Source: Streptomyces sp. CT34
GTDB lineage: Bacteria > Actinomycetota > Actinomycetes > Streptomycetales > Streptomycetaceae
Length of the DNA stretch: 64,000 nt
Reading direction: 5' to 3'
NCBI RefSeq assembly: GCF_000805335.1
Contig: NZ_KN708638.1
Location: 6,080,069 to 6,144,068 of the forward strand
Position numbers and translations under genes: made by a program. The notes under the pieces are model-generated. The model searched no databases, was not told where the DNA came from, and saw only the letters and a program-made list of their open reading frames with translations. Position 1 is the first letter of the stretch, and each line of letters starts with the position of its first letter. Of the stretch, positions 8,905 through 16,876 are shown one piece after another.

Positions 8905-9876
8905 TCACGTCTCGGCCTCCGGACGCCGCCCGGCGTCCCCCTGCGCGCCCTCCCCTGAGCCGGGCTCCGCCCCCGCCGTCCCCATCGTCGTCCGCAGGCA
9001 CTCCAGCAGCGCCCGGGCCGCCGGCCCCGCCGGACCGTCCGCCCGCCACGTCAGCGCGACCCGGCCGCGCGGGCAGGGCGTACGGAATCGCAGCGTCCGC
9101 ACCCCGGCCGCCTTCGCCGCGTCGGGCGCCGGCACGACGGCGACGCCCAGCCCCCGGGCCGCGAGCCGGGTCAGCAGCTGCGGCGCCGCCGCCTCGAACG
9201 CGATCCGCGGCCGGAACCCGGCATCGGTGCAGGCGTGCTCCAGCACGCCGCGGATACTGGTCCCGCGCGGCAGGCTGATCAACGGGCGGTCGCGCAGCGC
9301 CGCCAGCGGGATGCGCCCGCCCTCCGCGGACGCCAGGAGCGGATCGCCCGGAGCGACCGCGGCCACCAGTGGCTCGTCGACGACGACTTGGAGCGCGAGC
9401 CCCGCCGGCGGCGTCACGTCCGCGACCCCCAGCAGTGCCACATCGAGCTCCCCGCACTGGAGGGCGGTGAGCATCCGCTCCGAGGTGTCCTCGGTCAGCG
9501 CGATGTCGACCTGCGGATGCGCGTCGTGGAACCCGGCCAGCAGCGCCACCACATCGACGTCGGTGCCGGCGTGCGCCCCCGTCACCATCCCGAGGGCGAC
9601 CCGGCCGCGCAGCAGCCCGGTGAACTCGTCCACGGTGTGCCGTACGCCGTGGACGGCGGCCAGCGCGGCCCGGGCGAACGGGAGCACCGCCGCACCCACC
9701 TCCGTCAGCGTCACCGTCCGGCCGGACCGGTCCAACAGCGGCTGCCCCAGCTCCCGTTCGAGCTGACGGACCTGGGCGCTCACCCCCGGCTGCGCCAGGT
9801 GCAGACGAGCCGCGGCCCGGGTGAAGTTGGCCTCTTCCGCGACAGCGACGAAGTACTGGAGCTGGCGAAGTTCCAT
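8905..9876 (-). CDS. LysR-family transcriptional regulator
   Basis: Regulator of 323 residues. It starts with the classic MELRQLQYFVAVAEEANFTRAAARLHLAQPGVSAQVRQLERELG helix-turn-helix, followed by a substrate-binding domain that begins near GRVALGMVTGAHAG. The start at 9876 is set by that consensus N-terminus; a TAGCAT hexamer lies eight bases upstream, suggesting a very short leader. It is divergent from the DinB-like gene at 10002, with an inverted repeat between them, so that gene is its most likely target. The C-terminal 25 residues (AGAEPGSGEGAQGDAG) are low complexity. The effector is unknown. Confidence 0.88.
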   Translation of the reverse strand: MELRQLQYFVAVAEEANFTRAAARLHLAQPGVSAQVRQLERELGQPLLDRSGRTVTLTEVGAAVLPFARAALAAVHGVRHTVDEFTGLLRGRVALGMVTGAHAGTDVDVVALLAGFHDAHPQVDIALTEDTSERMLTALQCGELDVALLGVADVTPPAGLALQVVVDEPLVAAVAPGDPLLASAEGGRIPLAALRDRPLISLPRGTSIRGVLEHACTDAGFRPRIAFEAAAPQLLTRLAARGLGVAVVPAPDAAKAAGVRTLRFRTPCPRGRVALTWRADGPAGPAARALLECLRTTMGTAGAEPGSGEGAQGDAGRRPEAET

Positions 9877-9902
9877 AACCGGCAATGCTAGCCACCAGAA
9901 CA

Positions 9903-9914
9903 CCAAACTCTTGG
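9903..9914. promoter_or_regulatory. Possible LysR operator
   Basis: CCAA-ACTC-TTGG forms a short inverted repeat between the divergent LysR and DinB-like genes, close to the LysR start. LysR proteins usually autoregulate from such interrupted dyads. The repeat is short, so this is a weak assignment. Confidence 0.3.
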
Positions 9915-10001
9915 ACTTATGGCACCCGCCACCGAGATCCTGGAAGCCGAACAGCCGACGGGCGCGGCCGGGAACGGCCGCCCGGAGACGGGGGAACGAC
10001 C

Positions 10002-10619
10002 ATGGACATCCGAGCCGCCATCGCCGCCGAACGGCGCGAGCTGGCCGACCTGCTGGACGGCCTGACGACCGAGCAGTGGGACGCCCCCAGCCTGTGCGCC
10101 GGCTGGCGCGTCCGCGACGTCGCGGCCCATATGTCGCTCGGCTTCCGCCACCGGCTCCCCGCACTGGCCGCCGAACTCCTCAAGGCCCGCGGCAGCCTGC
10201 ACCGGATGACCGACCGCTGCGCCCGCAAGGACGCCGCCGCCCTCTCGGCGCCGCAACTCGCCGCCGCCCTGCGGGACAACGCCGACCACCCCTGGACCCC
10301 GCCGGTCGGCGGCCTCGCGGCGGCGCTGGGGCACGACGTCGTGCACGGCCTGGACATCACCGTCCCGCTCGGCCTGGACCGCCGCGTCCCCGAGGACCGC
10401 CTCCGCGTCCTGCTGGCCGGCATCACCCCCAAGTCCCTGAAGTTCTTCCGGGCCGACACCGACGGCATCGCGTTGCACGCCGACGACCTCGACTGGTCCT
10501 ACGGAACCGGCACCCCCCTCCACGGCACCGCCCAGGACCTCCTCCTGGTCGCGTTCGGCCGCAGACTCCCCCCGGGCCGCCTCCGCGGCGCCCCGAGCGA
10601 CCGCTTCGCCACCGCCTGA
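10002..10619 (+). CDS. Maleylpyruvate isomerase / DinB-like family protein (TIGR03083 type)
   Basis: Protein of 205 residues of the mycothiol-dependent maleylpyruvate isomerase N-terminal family. The first helix MDIRAAIAAERRELADLLDGLTTEQWDAPSLCAGWRVRDVAAHM is diagnostic and includes a metal-ligand-type His in VAAHMS; a second conserved His lies in ALGHDVVHGLDI, typical of the DinB-like three-His metal site. Many such proteins act in mycothiol-linked detoxification, but the substrate cannot be deduced. The ATG at 10002 has a GGGGG stretch ahead of it. It is divergent from the LysR gene and lies just left of the disrupted miaB 5' end. Confidence 0.8.
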   Translation: MDIRAAIAAERRELADLLDGLTTEQWDAPSLCAGWRVRDVAAHMSLGFRHRLPALAAELLKARGSLHRMTDRCARKDAAALSAPQLAAALRDNADHPWTPPVGGLAAALGHDVVHGLDITVPLGLDRRVPEDRLRVLLAGITPKSLKFFRADTDGIALHADDLDWSYGTGTPLHGTAQDLLLVAFGRRLPPGRLRGAPSDRFATA

Positions 10620-10731
10620 ACAACCGCATCGCCGGCGCCTGAACGGCCCGGGTCCGCCACGGCCCGGCGGCGCCCGCCCGCAGCTCCGGGGCGGCCGGGA
10701 TCCGGCGTCCGGAGATGTCCCCGGCAGCACC

Positions 10732-10737
10732 TACCCT
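10732..10737 (+). promoter_or_regulatory. -10 hexamer of the original miaB promoter
   Basis: TACCCT followed by six bases and the ATG of the miaB stub. The same hexamer and spacing recur at 17372-17377 before the intact miaB, implying a leaderless transcript from both copies. Confidence 0.55.
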
Positions 10738-10743
10738 TGAGGA

Positions 10744-10818
10744 ATGACCAGCAGCAGCGACCGGAGCCAGGCAGTGGGCGTCAACAGAAGCTACGAGATC
10801 CGCACCTACGGGTGCTGA
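10744..10818 (+). pseudogene. miaB: 5' stub of the original miaB, cut by element insertion
   Basis: Twenty-four codons: MTSSSDRSQAVG, a short linker, then SYEIRTYGC and TGA. They match the first residues of the intact MiaB at 17384 (MTISSDRSPAVD, TYEIRTYGCQMN), and the similarity continues upstream through the promoter (CTACCCTTGA). Directly after the codons for RTYGC the sequence changes to unrelated DNA and meets a stop. The stub is therefore the left end of a miaB gene separated from its body by the 6.6-kb element. It is not expected to make a functional enzyme. Confidence 0.88.
10801..10815. repeat. Left attachment-site repeat (attL core)
   Basis: CGCACCTACGGGTGC, identical to 17447-17461. 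On the left it is preceded by miaB codons and followed by element DNA; on the right the reverse holds. It encodes the conserved MiaB motif RTYGC, so integration targets a highly conserved part of the gene. Confidence 0.8.
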
Positions 10819-11106
10819 TTTTCACACACGCCTGCACGTCCCTGACCAGCTGCGACGCTCAAGCTCGGGGCTAGGGCGTGTCCGGTGGGTCGAGTGGCCA
10901 CAAAGCCCTGTCATGTGGCCGTCGTTCGGCATGTGCGTGTGCTGGAGAGATGTTGCTCAGGCTCCGCCGACCGCGGTATGGTCACCGCACTCTAAAGATC
11001 ACGCTCTCTGGAAACGTAGCCGCAGAACGGGAGCAAGCCCGCGCACAGCAGCGCGGAGCCACGGAGGGGCGGCACCTGGTTCGCCGTACCCTCCGGAGGT
11101 TTCCCC

Positions 11107-11958
11107 ATGAAGATCGGTCTCGGTCTCCCCATCGATGACCCCGCCCTGCTGCTGACCTGGGCCCAGCGCGCCGATGTCGGCCCCTTCAGTACGCTCGGCC
11201 TGCTCGACCGGCTCGTCTTCGACAATCCGGAGCCCCTCATCACCCTCGCGGCGCTCGCCGGCGCCACATCGCGCATCCGCCTTCAAACCGAGGTCCTGAT
11301 CGCGCCCGTCCACAACACAGCGATGCTCGCCAAGCAGACCGCGACCCTCGACCGCCTGTCCGGCGGCCGGTTCACGCTCGGCATCGGCATCGGCGGTCGC
11401 GAAGACGACTGCCTGGCCGCGGGCATCGACATCCGACGCCGGGGGCGCCGCCTCGACGAGCAGATGCCCCTGCTGCGCCGGACCTGGCGTGGCGAGCCGT
11501 ATGGTGATGGCGTCGGACCCATCGGTCCCGCGCCCACGACGCCCGGTGGCCCGGAAGTGCTGTTCGGCGGCTTCGCCCCAGCAGCGATCGAGCGTGTCGG
11601 CCGGTTCGGCGACGGCTTCCTCGGCGCGGCGCTGCCGCCGCAGTTCATGGCCGGACTGTTCCGCAACGTGGAGGCGGTCTGGGAGAAGCACGACCGCTCT
11701 GGCCGGCCACGCTTGGTGGCTCAGGCCAACGTCGCCCTCGGCCCAGAGAGCACCATCGAAAAAGCCCGACGCAATATCCGTGACTACTACGGATTCAGCG
11801 GCCGCGCCGACCACGTGGCCAATGGTCTTCTCACCACGCCGGAGACGATCCGTAAGGCGGTCGATGACTTCATCGGCATCGGCGCCGACGAAGTCATGCT
11901 CTATTGCTGGTCCCCGGACATCGACCAGATCGACCGTCTTGCCAACACCCAGTTCTGA
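11107..11958 (+). CDS. LLM-class flavin/F420-dependent oxidoreductase
   Basis: Oxidoreductase of 283 residues in the luciferase-like monooxygenase (TIM-barrel) family. Family signs: MKIGLGLPIDDP at the start, ITLAALAGATSRIRLQTEVLIAPVHNTAMLAKQTATLDRLSGGRFTLGIGIGGRE in the first half (the most conserved stretch), and FGGFAPAAIERVGRFGDGFLG near the middle. The cofactor could be F420 or FMN; actinobacterial members often use F420. The ATG has GGAGG eight bases upstream. It lies inside the miaB element and ends 15 bases from the C-terminal end of the IS transposase. The frame is intact, so it may be functional cargo; its substrate is not predictable. Confidence 0.85.
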   Translation: MKIGLGLPIDDPALLLTWAQRADVGPFSTLGLLDRLVFDNPEPLITLAALAGATSRIRLQTEVLIAPVHNTAMLAKQTATLDRLSGGRFTLGIGIGGREDDCLAAGIDIRRRGRRLDEQMPLLRRTWRGEPYGDGVGPIGPAPTTPGGPEVLFGGFAPAAIERVGRFGDGFLGAALPPQFMAGLFRNVEAVWEKHDRSGRPRLVAQANVALGPESTIEKARRNIRDYYGFSGRADHVANGLLTTPETIRKAVDDFIGIGADEVMLYCWSPDIDQIDRLANTQF

Positions 11959-11973
11959 GGAGTGCCCAAGGAG

Positions 11974-12854
11974 TCACGGGCGAAGCCAAAGACGCATGGC
12001 GGCAACGGTCACCGTGCCGTGGAAGACGTATGGTCGCTTGTCGAAGCGACAGGCCACGGCGTGGAAGTTCTTGAGGGTGTGGATCGTTCGCTCCACCTCG
12101 TTGCGGCGCTTGTACATCGTCTGCTCGAAGCCGGTAGGCCGGCCACCTGCGCTGCCTCGTCGTTGGCGGTTGGCTCGCTGGTCTTTGCGTTCGGGGATGG
12201 TGTGCTCGATCTGCCGACGGCGCAGGTAGCGTCGGTTACGGCGCGAACTGTACGCCTCGTCCCCGCTGAGGTGGTCGGGCCGCGTGCGCGACCGGCCTCC
12301 GGCTTGACGGGGGACACGGATGCGTTCGAGTACGGGGATCAGCTGCGGGGCATCGCCCCACTGCCCTGGTGTGATGACGATGGCGAGGGGCGTCGGCCGC
12401 CGTCGCTCGCCAGATGGATTTTGCAGGTCAGCCCACCGCGTGACCGCCCCAGGGCCTCATCGTCGCGGTGCTGGCCAGGCCGACCGCGTCGACCCGGAAC
12501 GCGTGCTGGTCGTCTGCGAGCACCGGCGGCGTGCTGGTGGGCCCGGCAGGAAGTCGAGTCAACACCAACCATCGTCCAGTCGATGCGGCCCTCCGCGTCG
12601 GCGTCGGCCTGGACGGCACGCAGGAGCCTGTCCCAGGTGCCATCCGCTGACCAGCGTCGATGCCTTTCGTAGACCGTTTTCCACTTCCCGAACCGTGGCG
12701 GCAGATCCCGCCACGGGATACCGGTCCGCTGGCGGAAGAGAATGCCGTTGATCACCCTGCGATGACTCTTCCACCGTCCGCCCCGCCCGACGTTCCGTGG
12801 CAGGTGCGGCTTTAGCCGAGCCCACTCTGCATCGGATAGATCACCCCGTCCCAC
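11974..12854 (-). pseudogene. IS5-family transposase, frameshifted
   Basis: The minus strand encodes a DDE transposase in two frames. The first part (GTG at 12854, MGRGDLSDAEWARLKPHLP, with GVDSTSCRAHQHAAG carrying the first catalytic Asp) runs to about 12390. The frame then slips, and the remainder continues as LAIVITPGQWGDAPQLIPVLERIR, SGDEAYSSRRNRRYLRRR, KDQRANRQRRG, YKRRNEVERTIHTLKNFHAVACRFDKR and stops at 11974. The slip is at a CCCCTCG stretch (12384-12391) where one more C would restore the frame. A lost base is the simpler reading; some IS5 subgroups use programmed frameshifting, so a functional -1 shift is possible. Terminal inverted repeats were not identified. Confidence 0.8.
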
Positions 12855-12929
12855 AAGGGGCGGAACGACATGGACACCACCCAGTCACCGGACCCGCCGG
12901 ACCCTGCCTAATGCCAGTTTCCGGGTGCG

Positions 12930-13490
12930 ATGACGGCGACGACCTTCGTCAGAGGTGTCGGCGGGCTCGAACTCGCTTACGCCCGGGTCTCCACCACCAA
13001 ACAGAGCCTGGAACGCCAACTCGACGCGCTGAGCGCGGCGGGCATCCCCGACGAACGGATCTACGTCGACAAGAAGAGCGGCGCCACCGTCGACCGGCTC
13101 GGCCGGAACCTGCGCGAAGTCCTTGACCTCGTCCACGACCTGGGCGAGAAGAACATCGGCGTATGCTCCCTGGCCGCCCCGCTGCCAATCCACACCGCCG
13201 ACGAGGGCATGGCCCGCATCGCCTTCCTACTGCGTGCGCTCTTCGCCGAGATGGAACGCACCTTCACCGCCGAACGCGCCGCCCACGCCTGGAACGTCGC
13301 CGAAGCCTCCGGCCGCCACAGCGGCCGCCCCGTCGCCCGCCCCGCCGACAAAATCGAATACGCCCGACTGCTGAAGCAGCAGGGCAGCAGCCTCGGTGAG
13401 ATCGCCACGGAGACCGGCATCCCCAAGACCTCCCTCCACCGCTACCTCACAGTTCCGAGTACCGACGAGACACCGAGCGAGTCTCGCTGA
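12930..13490 (+). CDS. Serine recombinase (resolvase/invertase family) with an internal deletion
   Basis: Protein of 186 residues. YARVST (residues 17-22, catalytic Ser21), then DRLGRNLREVLDLVHDLGEKNIGV, FLLRALFAEMERTFTAERAA, and a C-terminal helix-turn-helix (LGEIATETGIPKTSLHRYL) identify a short resolvase. Compared with usual members, about 25 residues are missing between KKSGAT (to residue 53) and VDRLGRN; this stretch normally contains a conserved strand of the catalytic core. The deletion is in frame. The protein is therefore probably inactive or a decayed relic. No good ribosome site precedes the ATG. Its stop overlaps the start of the next gene (TGATG), indicating translational coupling. 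Confidence 0.8.
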   Translation: MTATTFVRGVGGLELAYARVSTTKQSLERQLDALSAAGIPDERIYVDKKSGATVDRLGRNLREVLDLVHDLGEKNIGVCSLAAPLPIHTADEGMARIAFLLRALFAEMERTFTAERAAHAWNVAEASGRHSGRPVARPADKIEYARLLKQQGSSLGEIATETGIPKTSLHRYLTVPSTDETPSESR

Positions 13491-14098
13491 TGGCATCGAA
13501 CTTGGACCCGCAGCAGGTCGAGATCATCGGACGGCACTGGCGAATCGGCGAAGTTGTACGCGCTGGCCTGGAGGCCGCACAACCGATTCGGGACAACGGC
13601 GTCAACCTCCTGGTCTCCGCACTGGATTACACCTGGACCCAACCGATCCAGATCAAGACCTCCCGCGACCGAAACATCAACGTGTACCCGAAGTACGCCC
13701 AGGGCAGGTTCGTCCGGCTCCCGATGCTGATCGTCTACACGTTGCTCGGCGACAGTCAGGCCCAGCTGCCAACGGAGGCGGATGATGCCTGCCTCGGCCG
13801 CTACAACGACTACTCGCCGCGCCTACTGGTTTTGACCCCTGCAGAAGCCTGGGGGCTACGCTCCGTCAGCGGAAAGAGCGACGCCGATCCCGTTAACGGA
13901 ACCCAGCACCGCCTGAGTTGGACATCGCTCGTCCGCAACGGTCATCTGCGTGACGGTGCGATGGTTGAGCACCGTGATCAGTTGCTGGCGGCCCTACGAA
14001 TAGGCCGGCAGCGACGCCAGGCCGAGATGGCCGCCCAATCTGACCGTGCCCGGGCTCAGGGGACTTCGGGTATCAGCGCAGACGACTTCGAAAGCTGA
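13490..14098 (+). CDS. Uncharacterised protein with a PD-(D/E)XK-like core
   Basis: Protein of 202 residues, not recognised as a named family. After an N-terminal helix (IGEVVRAGLEAAQPIRDNG) comes GVNLLVSAL and then PIQIKTS (residues 52-58). This resembles the D...(E/Q)XK arrangement of restriction-endonuclease-like folds, in which the motif is usually GVDLIV...PIQVKTS. Here Asn39 replaces the expected Asp, so cleavage activity is doubtful. The next segment (FVRLPMLIVYTLLGD) fits a core strand. It starts within the recombinase stop codon and so is probably co-translated. The C-terminus is charged. A DNA-related or defence role is inference only. Confidence 0.6.
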   Translation: MASNLDPQQVEIIGRHWRIGEVVRAGLEAAQPIRDNGVNLLVSALDYTWTQPIQIKTSRDRNINVYPKYAQGRFVRLPMLIVYTLLGDSQAQLPTEADDACLGRYNDYSPRLLVLTPAEAWGLRSVSGKSDADPVNGTQHRLSWTSLVRNGHLRDGAMVEHRDQLLAALRIGRQRRQAEMAAQSDRARAQGTSGISADDFES

Positions 14099-14323
14099 CA
14101 CCTGCAACTTCCTCAACGCTGGTGCCGGGAAGCCGACTTCATCGATCCGTGGACCGCTGTCGACCACAGCATGGTCACCTGACCAGCGCGTCCACCGCCC
14201 GCCCGCGACCACAAGGAACCTCGGAGAACCCGCCACCGGGACGGTCATCCGGAAACCGGCTTGCCCCGCATCCGCGAGAGACCCCCGAAAACCAAAATCA
14301 GGATTCACCCGGTGGATCGAGGC

Positions 14324-14620
14324 TCAGTGAGTCCAGATCTTGGGCACTTTGCTGTTCTTGAAGGCATACACGACTGCGGCGTCATTATTCGCATGGAAGT
14401 TACCGGCCGTTGAAATCACGCCATTCTCGTCGAACTTGGCGATGGAGAAAACGTAGGTCCCGATGACCGCGACCAGCGGAGGGGTCCGCGCCGCGATCAG
14501 TTCCGCGATCTTTTCCAGCCCGCCATCACCGTTGCCGATGAAACGGATCTTGCCTACGAGCTCGTCACGGGCACTGGCAGCCGAGAAATGGGGGTGCGTT
14601 GAGCGCGTGAGCGCCCTCAT
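14324..14620 (-). CDS. Hypothetical protein (probable fragment)
   Basis: An open frame of 98 codons whose product (LVGKIRFIGNGDGGLEKIAELIAARTPPLVAVIGTYVFSIAKFDENGVISTAGNFHANNDAAVVYAF) looks like real protein sequence with alternating hydrophobic strands rather than a shadow frame. Its local GC is lower than that of neighbouring core genes, in keeping with the surrounding element. The first 20 codons are less convincing, so the true start may be internal, or this may be the tail of the decayed minus-strand gene directly upstream (14617-15037). No family is recognised. Confidence 0.4.
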   Translation of the reverse strand: MRALTRSTHPHFSAASARDELVGKIRFIGNGDGGLEKIAELIAARTPPLVAVIGTYVFSIAKFDENGVISTAGNFHANNDAAVVYAFKNSKVPKIWTH

Positions 14621-15037
14621 GTCCGCAGTCTGTGGGTTGAGCTGCTGCCATACTCCAGTCCCAAACTTCCATCCGAGTCCTCCCCGAGAGGCGAATCATG
14701 GTGTGGCTTCACTGCCCTGATCGGCGTGCCCCGGCTTGCTGGACGGCCGCAGCTAATAGCCCCGATCGAGCCGGTGGCGTCGCTGAGGTCGTAGTTGATC
14801 TGGGCCATGTGACTGACGCGGTTCCGGTACGAATCCACGTCCATGAAGAGGCTCAGCGCAGTGAAGGTCAGCGCGTCGGGCTCCTCCGGCGAATGGCGCG
14901 GCAAGCCAACCTGCTTGGGGCCGCCCGCGTTCGCTCAGAGGGGTGGCGTGTGGCTTGTCTCCCCTGAACGCGGCGACCGTTCGAACGGCGTCTATCGCGA
15001 CGTCCGGCTGCACCCTGAAACCGTCGATGCCCTTCAT
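14617..15037 (-). pseudogene. Decayed gene on the minus strand
   Basis: Two overlapping frames each contain a protein-like segment in consecutive order. From 15037 one reads MKGIDGFRVQPDVAIDAVRTVAAFRGDKP; slightly downstream another frame reads EEPDALTFTALSLFMDVDSYRNRVSHMAQINYDLSDATGSIGAI. After that both degrade into Arg/Pro-rich shadow sequence. This is what a frameshifted gene looks like. The following fragment at 14324-14620 may be its C-terminal part. The original function is not recognisable. Confidence 0.35.
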
Positions 15038-15209
15038 CAGTCATGCTTGAACCGTAGGCTCTGAGCGCGGTACCTGTCCCGGGTCCGCCTGGGTCAGTCG
15101 GCCACGTCCTCACGGTCGCGCCGCCGGGCACGCGGTGCCTGGGAGGCGCCTGCCTAGTGCCGCGTCAGACAACGTTCACCCTGTAGTTCGCGACGCGGCG
15201 GTCGGGATG

Positions 15210-15467
15210 ATCCATCTCTGCGCTGTCGACGGCGTTGGCGTGATCGACTACGAGGACCACGCCCATGGAGTCATGACCATGGTCGAGAGCAGCGGAGGAG
15301 GCCAGATCACCGAGGTCGTCCTGCATCCCGAGGTGACGGTCGCCGACGCGTCGATGGAGGAGGAGGCCCGCCCGCTGCACGGAAAACTACCCGCCGTGTG
15401 CTTCTTCGCCCGCTCGGTGAACTTCCCCATCACCCACGCACCCATCATCCGTGCCCAGGAGAACTGA
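15210..15467 (+). pseudogene. C-terminal fragment of an OsmC-family protein
   Basis: The last part of this frame (MIHLCAVDGVGVIDYEDHAHGVM, VVLHPEVTVADASMEEEARPLHGK, CFFARSVNFPITHAPIIRAQEN) matches the C-terminal half of OsmC/Ohr-type peroxidase-like proteins, including the redox-type Cys just before FARSVNFP. The N-terminal 60-70 residues of the family are absent: upstream sequence does not resemble them in any frame. The gene appears truncated at its 5' end during decay of the element. An open frame reaches back to 15135 but is not convincing there. Confidence 0.6.
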
Positions 15468-15515
15468 GCGGCGTTCCGGCAGCACCGAGCTCACAGCAAT
15501 GTCTACGGAGCGCTC

Positions 15516-16430
15516 CTATACGCCGAGGTCCTTGCGGAAGACCGTGGAACTGCGTCGGACCGTCATGCCGACCCGTAGATAGGGGTCGAGCGCGCCGGTG
15601 TCCGAGTGGGTCCACAGGGTGCAGGAGCGGAGACCCGTGCGGTGGAAGGCGCGAAACGTGTGGCGCAGCAGGAGCCGGGCGATGCCGCGGCCACGGTGTT
15701 CGCGGCGTACGGCGACCTGTTCGAGGTAGCCCTCATCCGTGCCCGGCACGTCCAACGCCAGGGCAGCGCCCACCAGATGATCACCGGCAAAGGCCAGGGC
15801 CGACCGCTGAGGGGCGAACGTGGGACGCTCCACGGTGTGGGCGGCCCACTCCTCGTACGCCTGCCGACGCTCCTGCCACTCGTCGAACGCGTCCTGGACG
15901 AGGACGTGCGCGGCGGGCCCGTCGCCGGTGCGGAAGGGCCGCACTGTGATGCCCGCCGGGGGCTCGGGCACGGCGGGCTCGGCCGGCATGGCGAACTCCA
16001 GCAACCACGCCGTCACCAGCGGCTCGTATCCGTGCGCGCGCAGCAGCGCCACGGCGCCCGTGTCCGCCTCCGGCACGGTCTGCACGACGCGGGCGGTGCC
16101 AGCCTGCCGTGCCCGCGCCAGCGTCCAGCCGAGGAGCACGGCGCCCAGGCCCCGGCCCCGGTGCGCCGGATGCACGTCCACCTCGGAGCGCCGGTCCACC
16201 CAGGCGCGGGCGGCGAGGCGCCCGGCCGGGTCGAGGACGAGGACGGTGTCCGACTCCGGCACCAGGCCAGGCCGCGCGAGATCGGCGGCGACGGCCCCGG
16301 CGTCACTCTGCCCCCGCCCGTACGCCTCCCGTTCGCAGGCCGTGACCAGTGCATGGATCGCCGGGACGTCGTCGGGGGTCGCGGGCCGCGAACGGTAGCC
16401 AGGTGGCAGGGACGGGACGAGGGAGGACAC
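15516..16430 (-). CDS. Two-domain GNAT N-acetyltransferase
   Basis: Protein of 304 residues with two GNAT folds in tandem. Domain 1 (about residues 10-145) has the acetyl-CoA loop VDVHPAHRGRGLGAVLLGWTLARAR; domain 2 (about 160-300) has VAVRREHRGRGIARLLLRHTFRAF and ends in YLRVGMTVRRSSTVFRKDL. The tandem layout resembles mycothiol synthase (MshD) and many streptomycete resistance-type acetyltransferases, but this is not a clear MshD. It lies inside the miaB element and is intact. The substrate cannot be predicted. Confidence 0.8.
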   Translation of the reverse strand: MSSLVPSLPPGYRSRPATPDDVPAIHALVTACEREAYGRGQSDAGAVAADLARPGLVPESDTVLVLDPAGRLAARAWVDRRSEVDVHPAHRGRGLGAVLLGWTLARARQAGTARVVQTVPEADTGAVALLRAHGYEPLVTAWLLEFAMPAEPAVPEPPAGITVRPFRTGDGPAAHVLVQDAFDEWQERRQAYEEWAAHTVERPTFAPQRSALAFAGDHLVGAALALDVPGTDEGYLEQVAVRREHRGRGIARLLLRHTFRAFHRTGLRSCTLWTHSDTGALDPYLRVGMTVRRSSTVFRKDLGV

Positions 16431-16597
16431 CGGCGGAGAGTAGCCGTGCGCCGGTTTTCCTCACAAGAGGGCGAACGTTGCCTGATACGGCACTAGTTCA
16501 CCGGTCCCGTCGGCAATGTGCTGTCGGCCTCCAGATCGCAGCCCTTCGCCCCTGGGCGACGGGGCGGTTCGGCCTCGTGACCGCCTATGGTGGAGAA

Positions 16598-16876
16598 ATG
16601 AGCGAGATCGTCGTCTACGAACTCGACAAGCTGGTGACAGCGGGCTCCTCCCCGGGAACGCTGAGCGGGGCGGAACGACGCGTCCGCAGGGTGCACGCGG
16701 CACCCATGGCCCCAGGGTCGCGCACCGCTGCCGGACCGCGGACCCTCTGCGGCAAGGACACCTTCGCCATGGAAACGGCCCTTGGGGAGCCCTCCGAACA
16801 CCCTGGAGCGCCCTGGTACCCCGCGGAATACGCATCCGTGGTCTGTCCCGACTGCGACGCCGTGATCGAAACCTGA
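16598..16876 (+). CDS. Small conserved hypothetical protein
   Basis: Protein of 92 residues (MSEIVVYELDKLVTAG at the start). It contains two CXXC-like or isolated Cys sites: a Cys in TLCGKDTF and the pair CPDCD near the C-terminus, suggesting a small metal-binding fold. A longer open frame begins at 16349 but its first 83 codons look non-coding and overlap the acetyltransferase promoter; the ATG at 16598 is preceded by GGAGAA, and a TATGGT hexamer ends six bases upstream. No function can be assigned. It is probably cargo of the miaB element. Confidence 0.6.
   Translation: MSEIVVYELDKLVTAGSSPGTLSGAERRVRRVHAAPMAPGSRTAAGPRTLCGKDTFAMETALGEPSEHPGAPWYPAEYASVVCPDCDAVIET

Noticed and set aside
10870..10900. 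Insertion-sequence end (GGGCTAGGGCGTGTCC) near the left junction
   Set aside because: It resembles ends of some Streptomyces insertion sequences, but no matching inverted end or transposase belonging to it was found.
11959..12930. Terminal inverted repeats of the IS5-type element
   Set aside because: Sequences flanking the transposase were compared by eye in both directions and no convincing matching pair was found.
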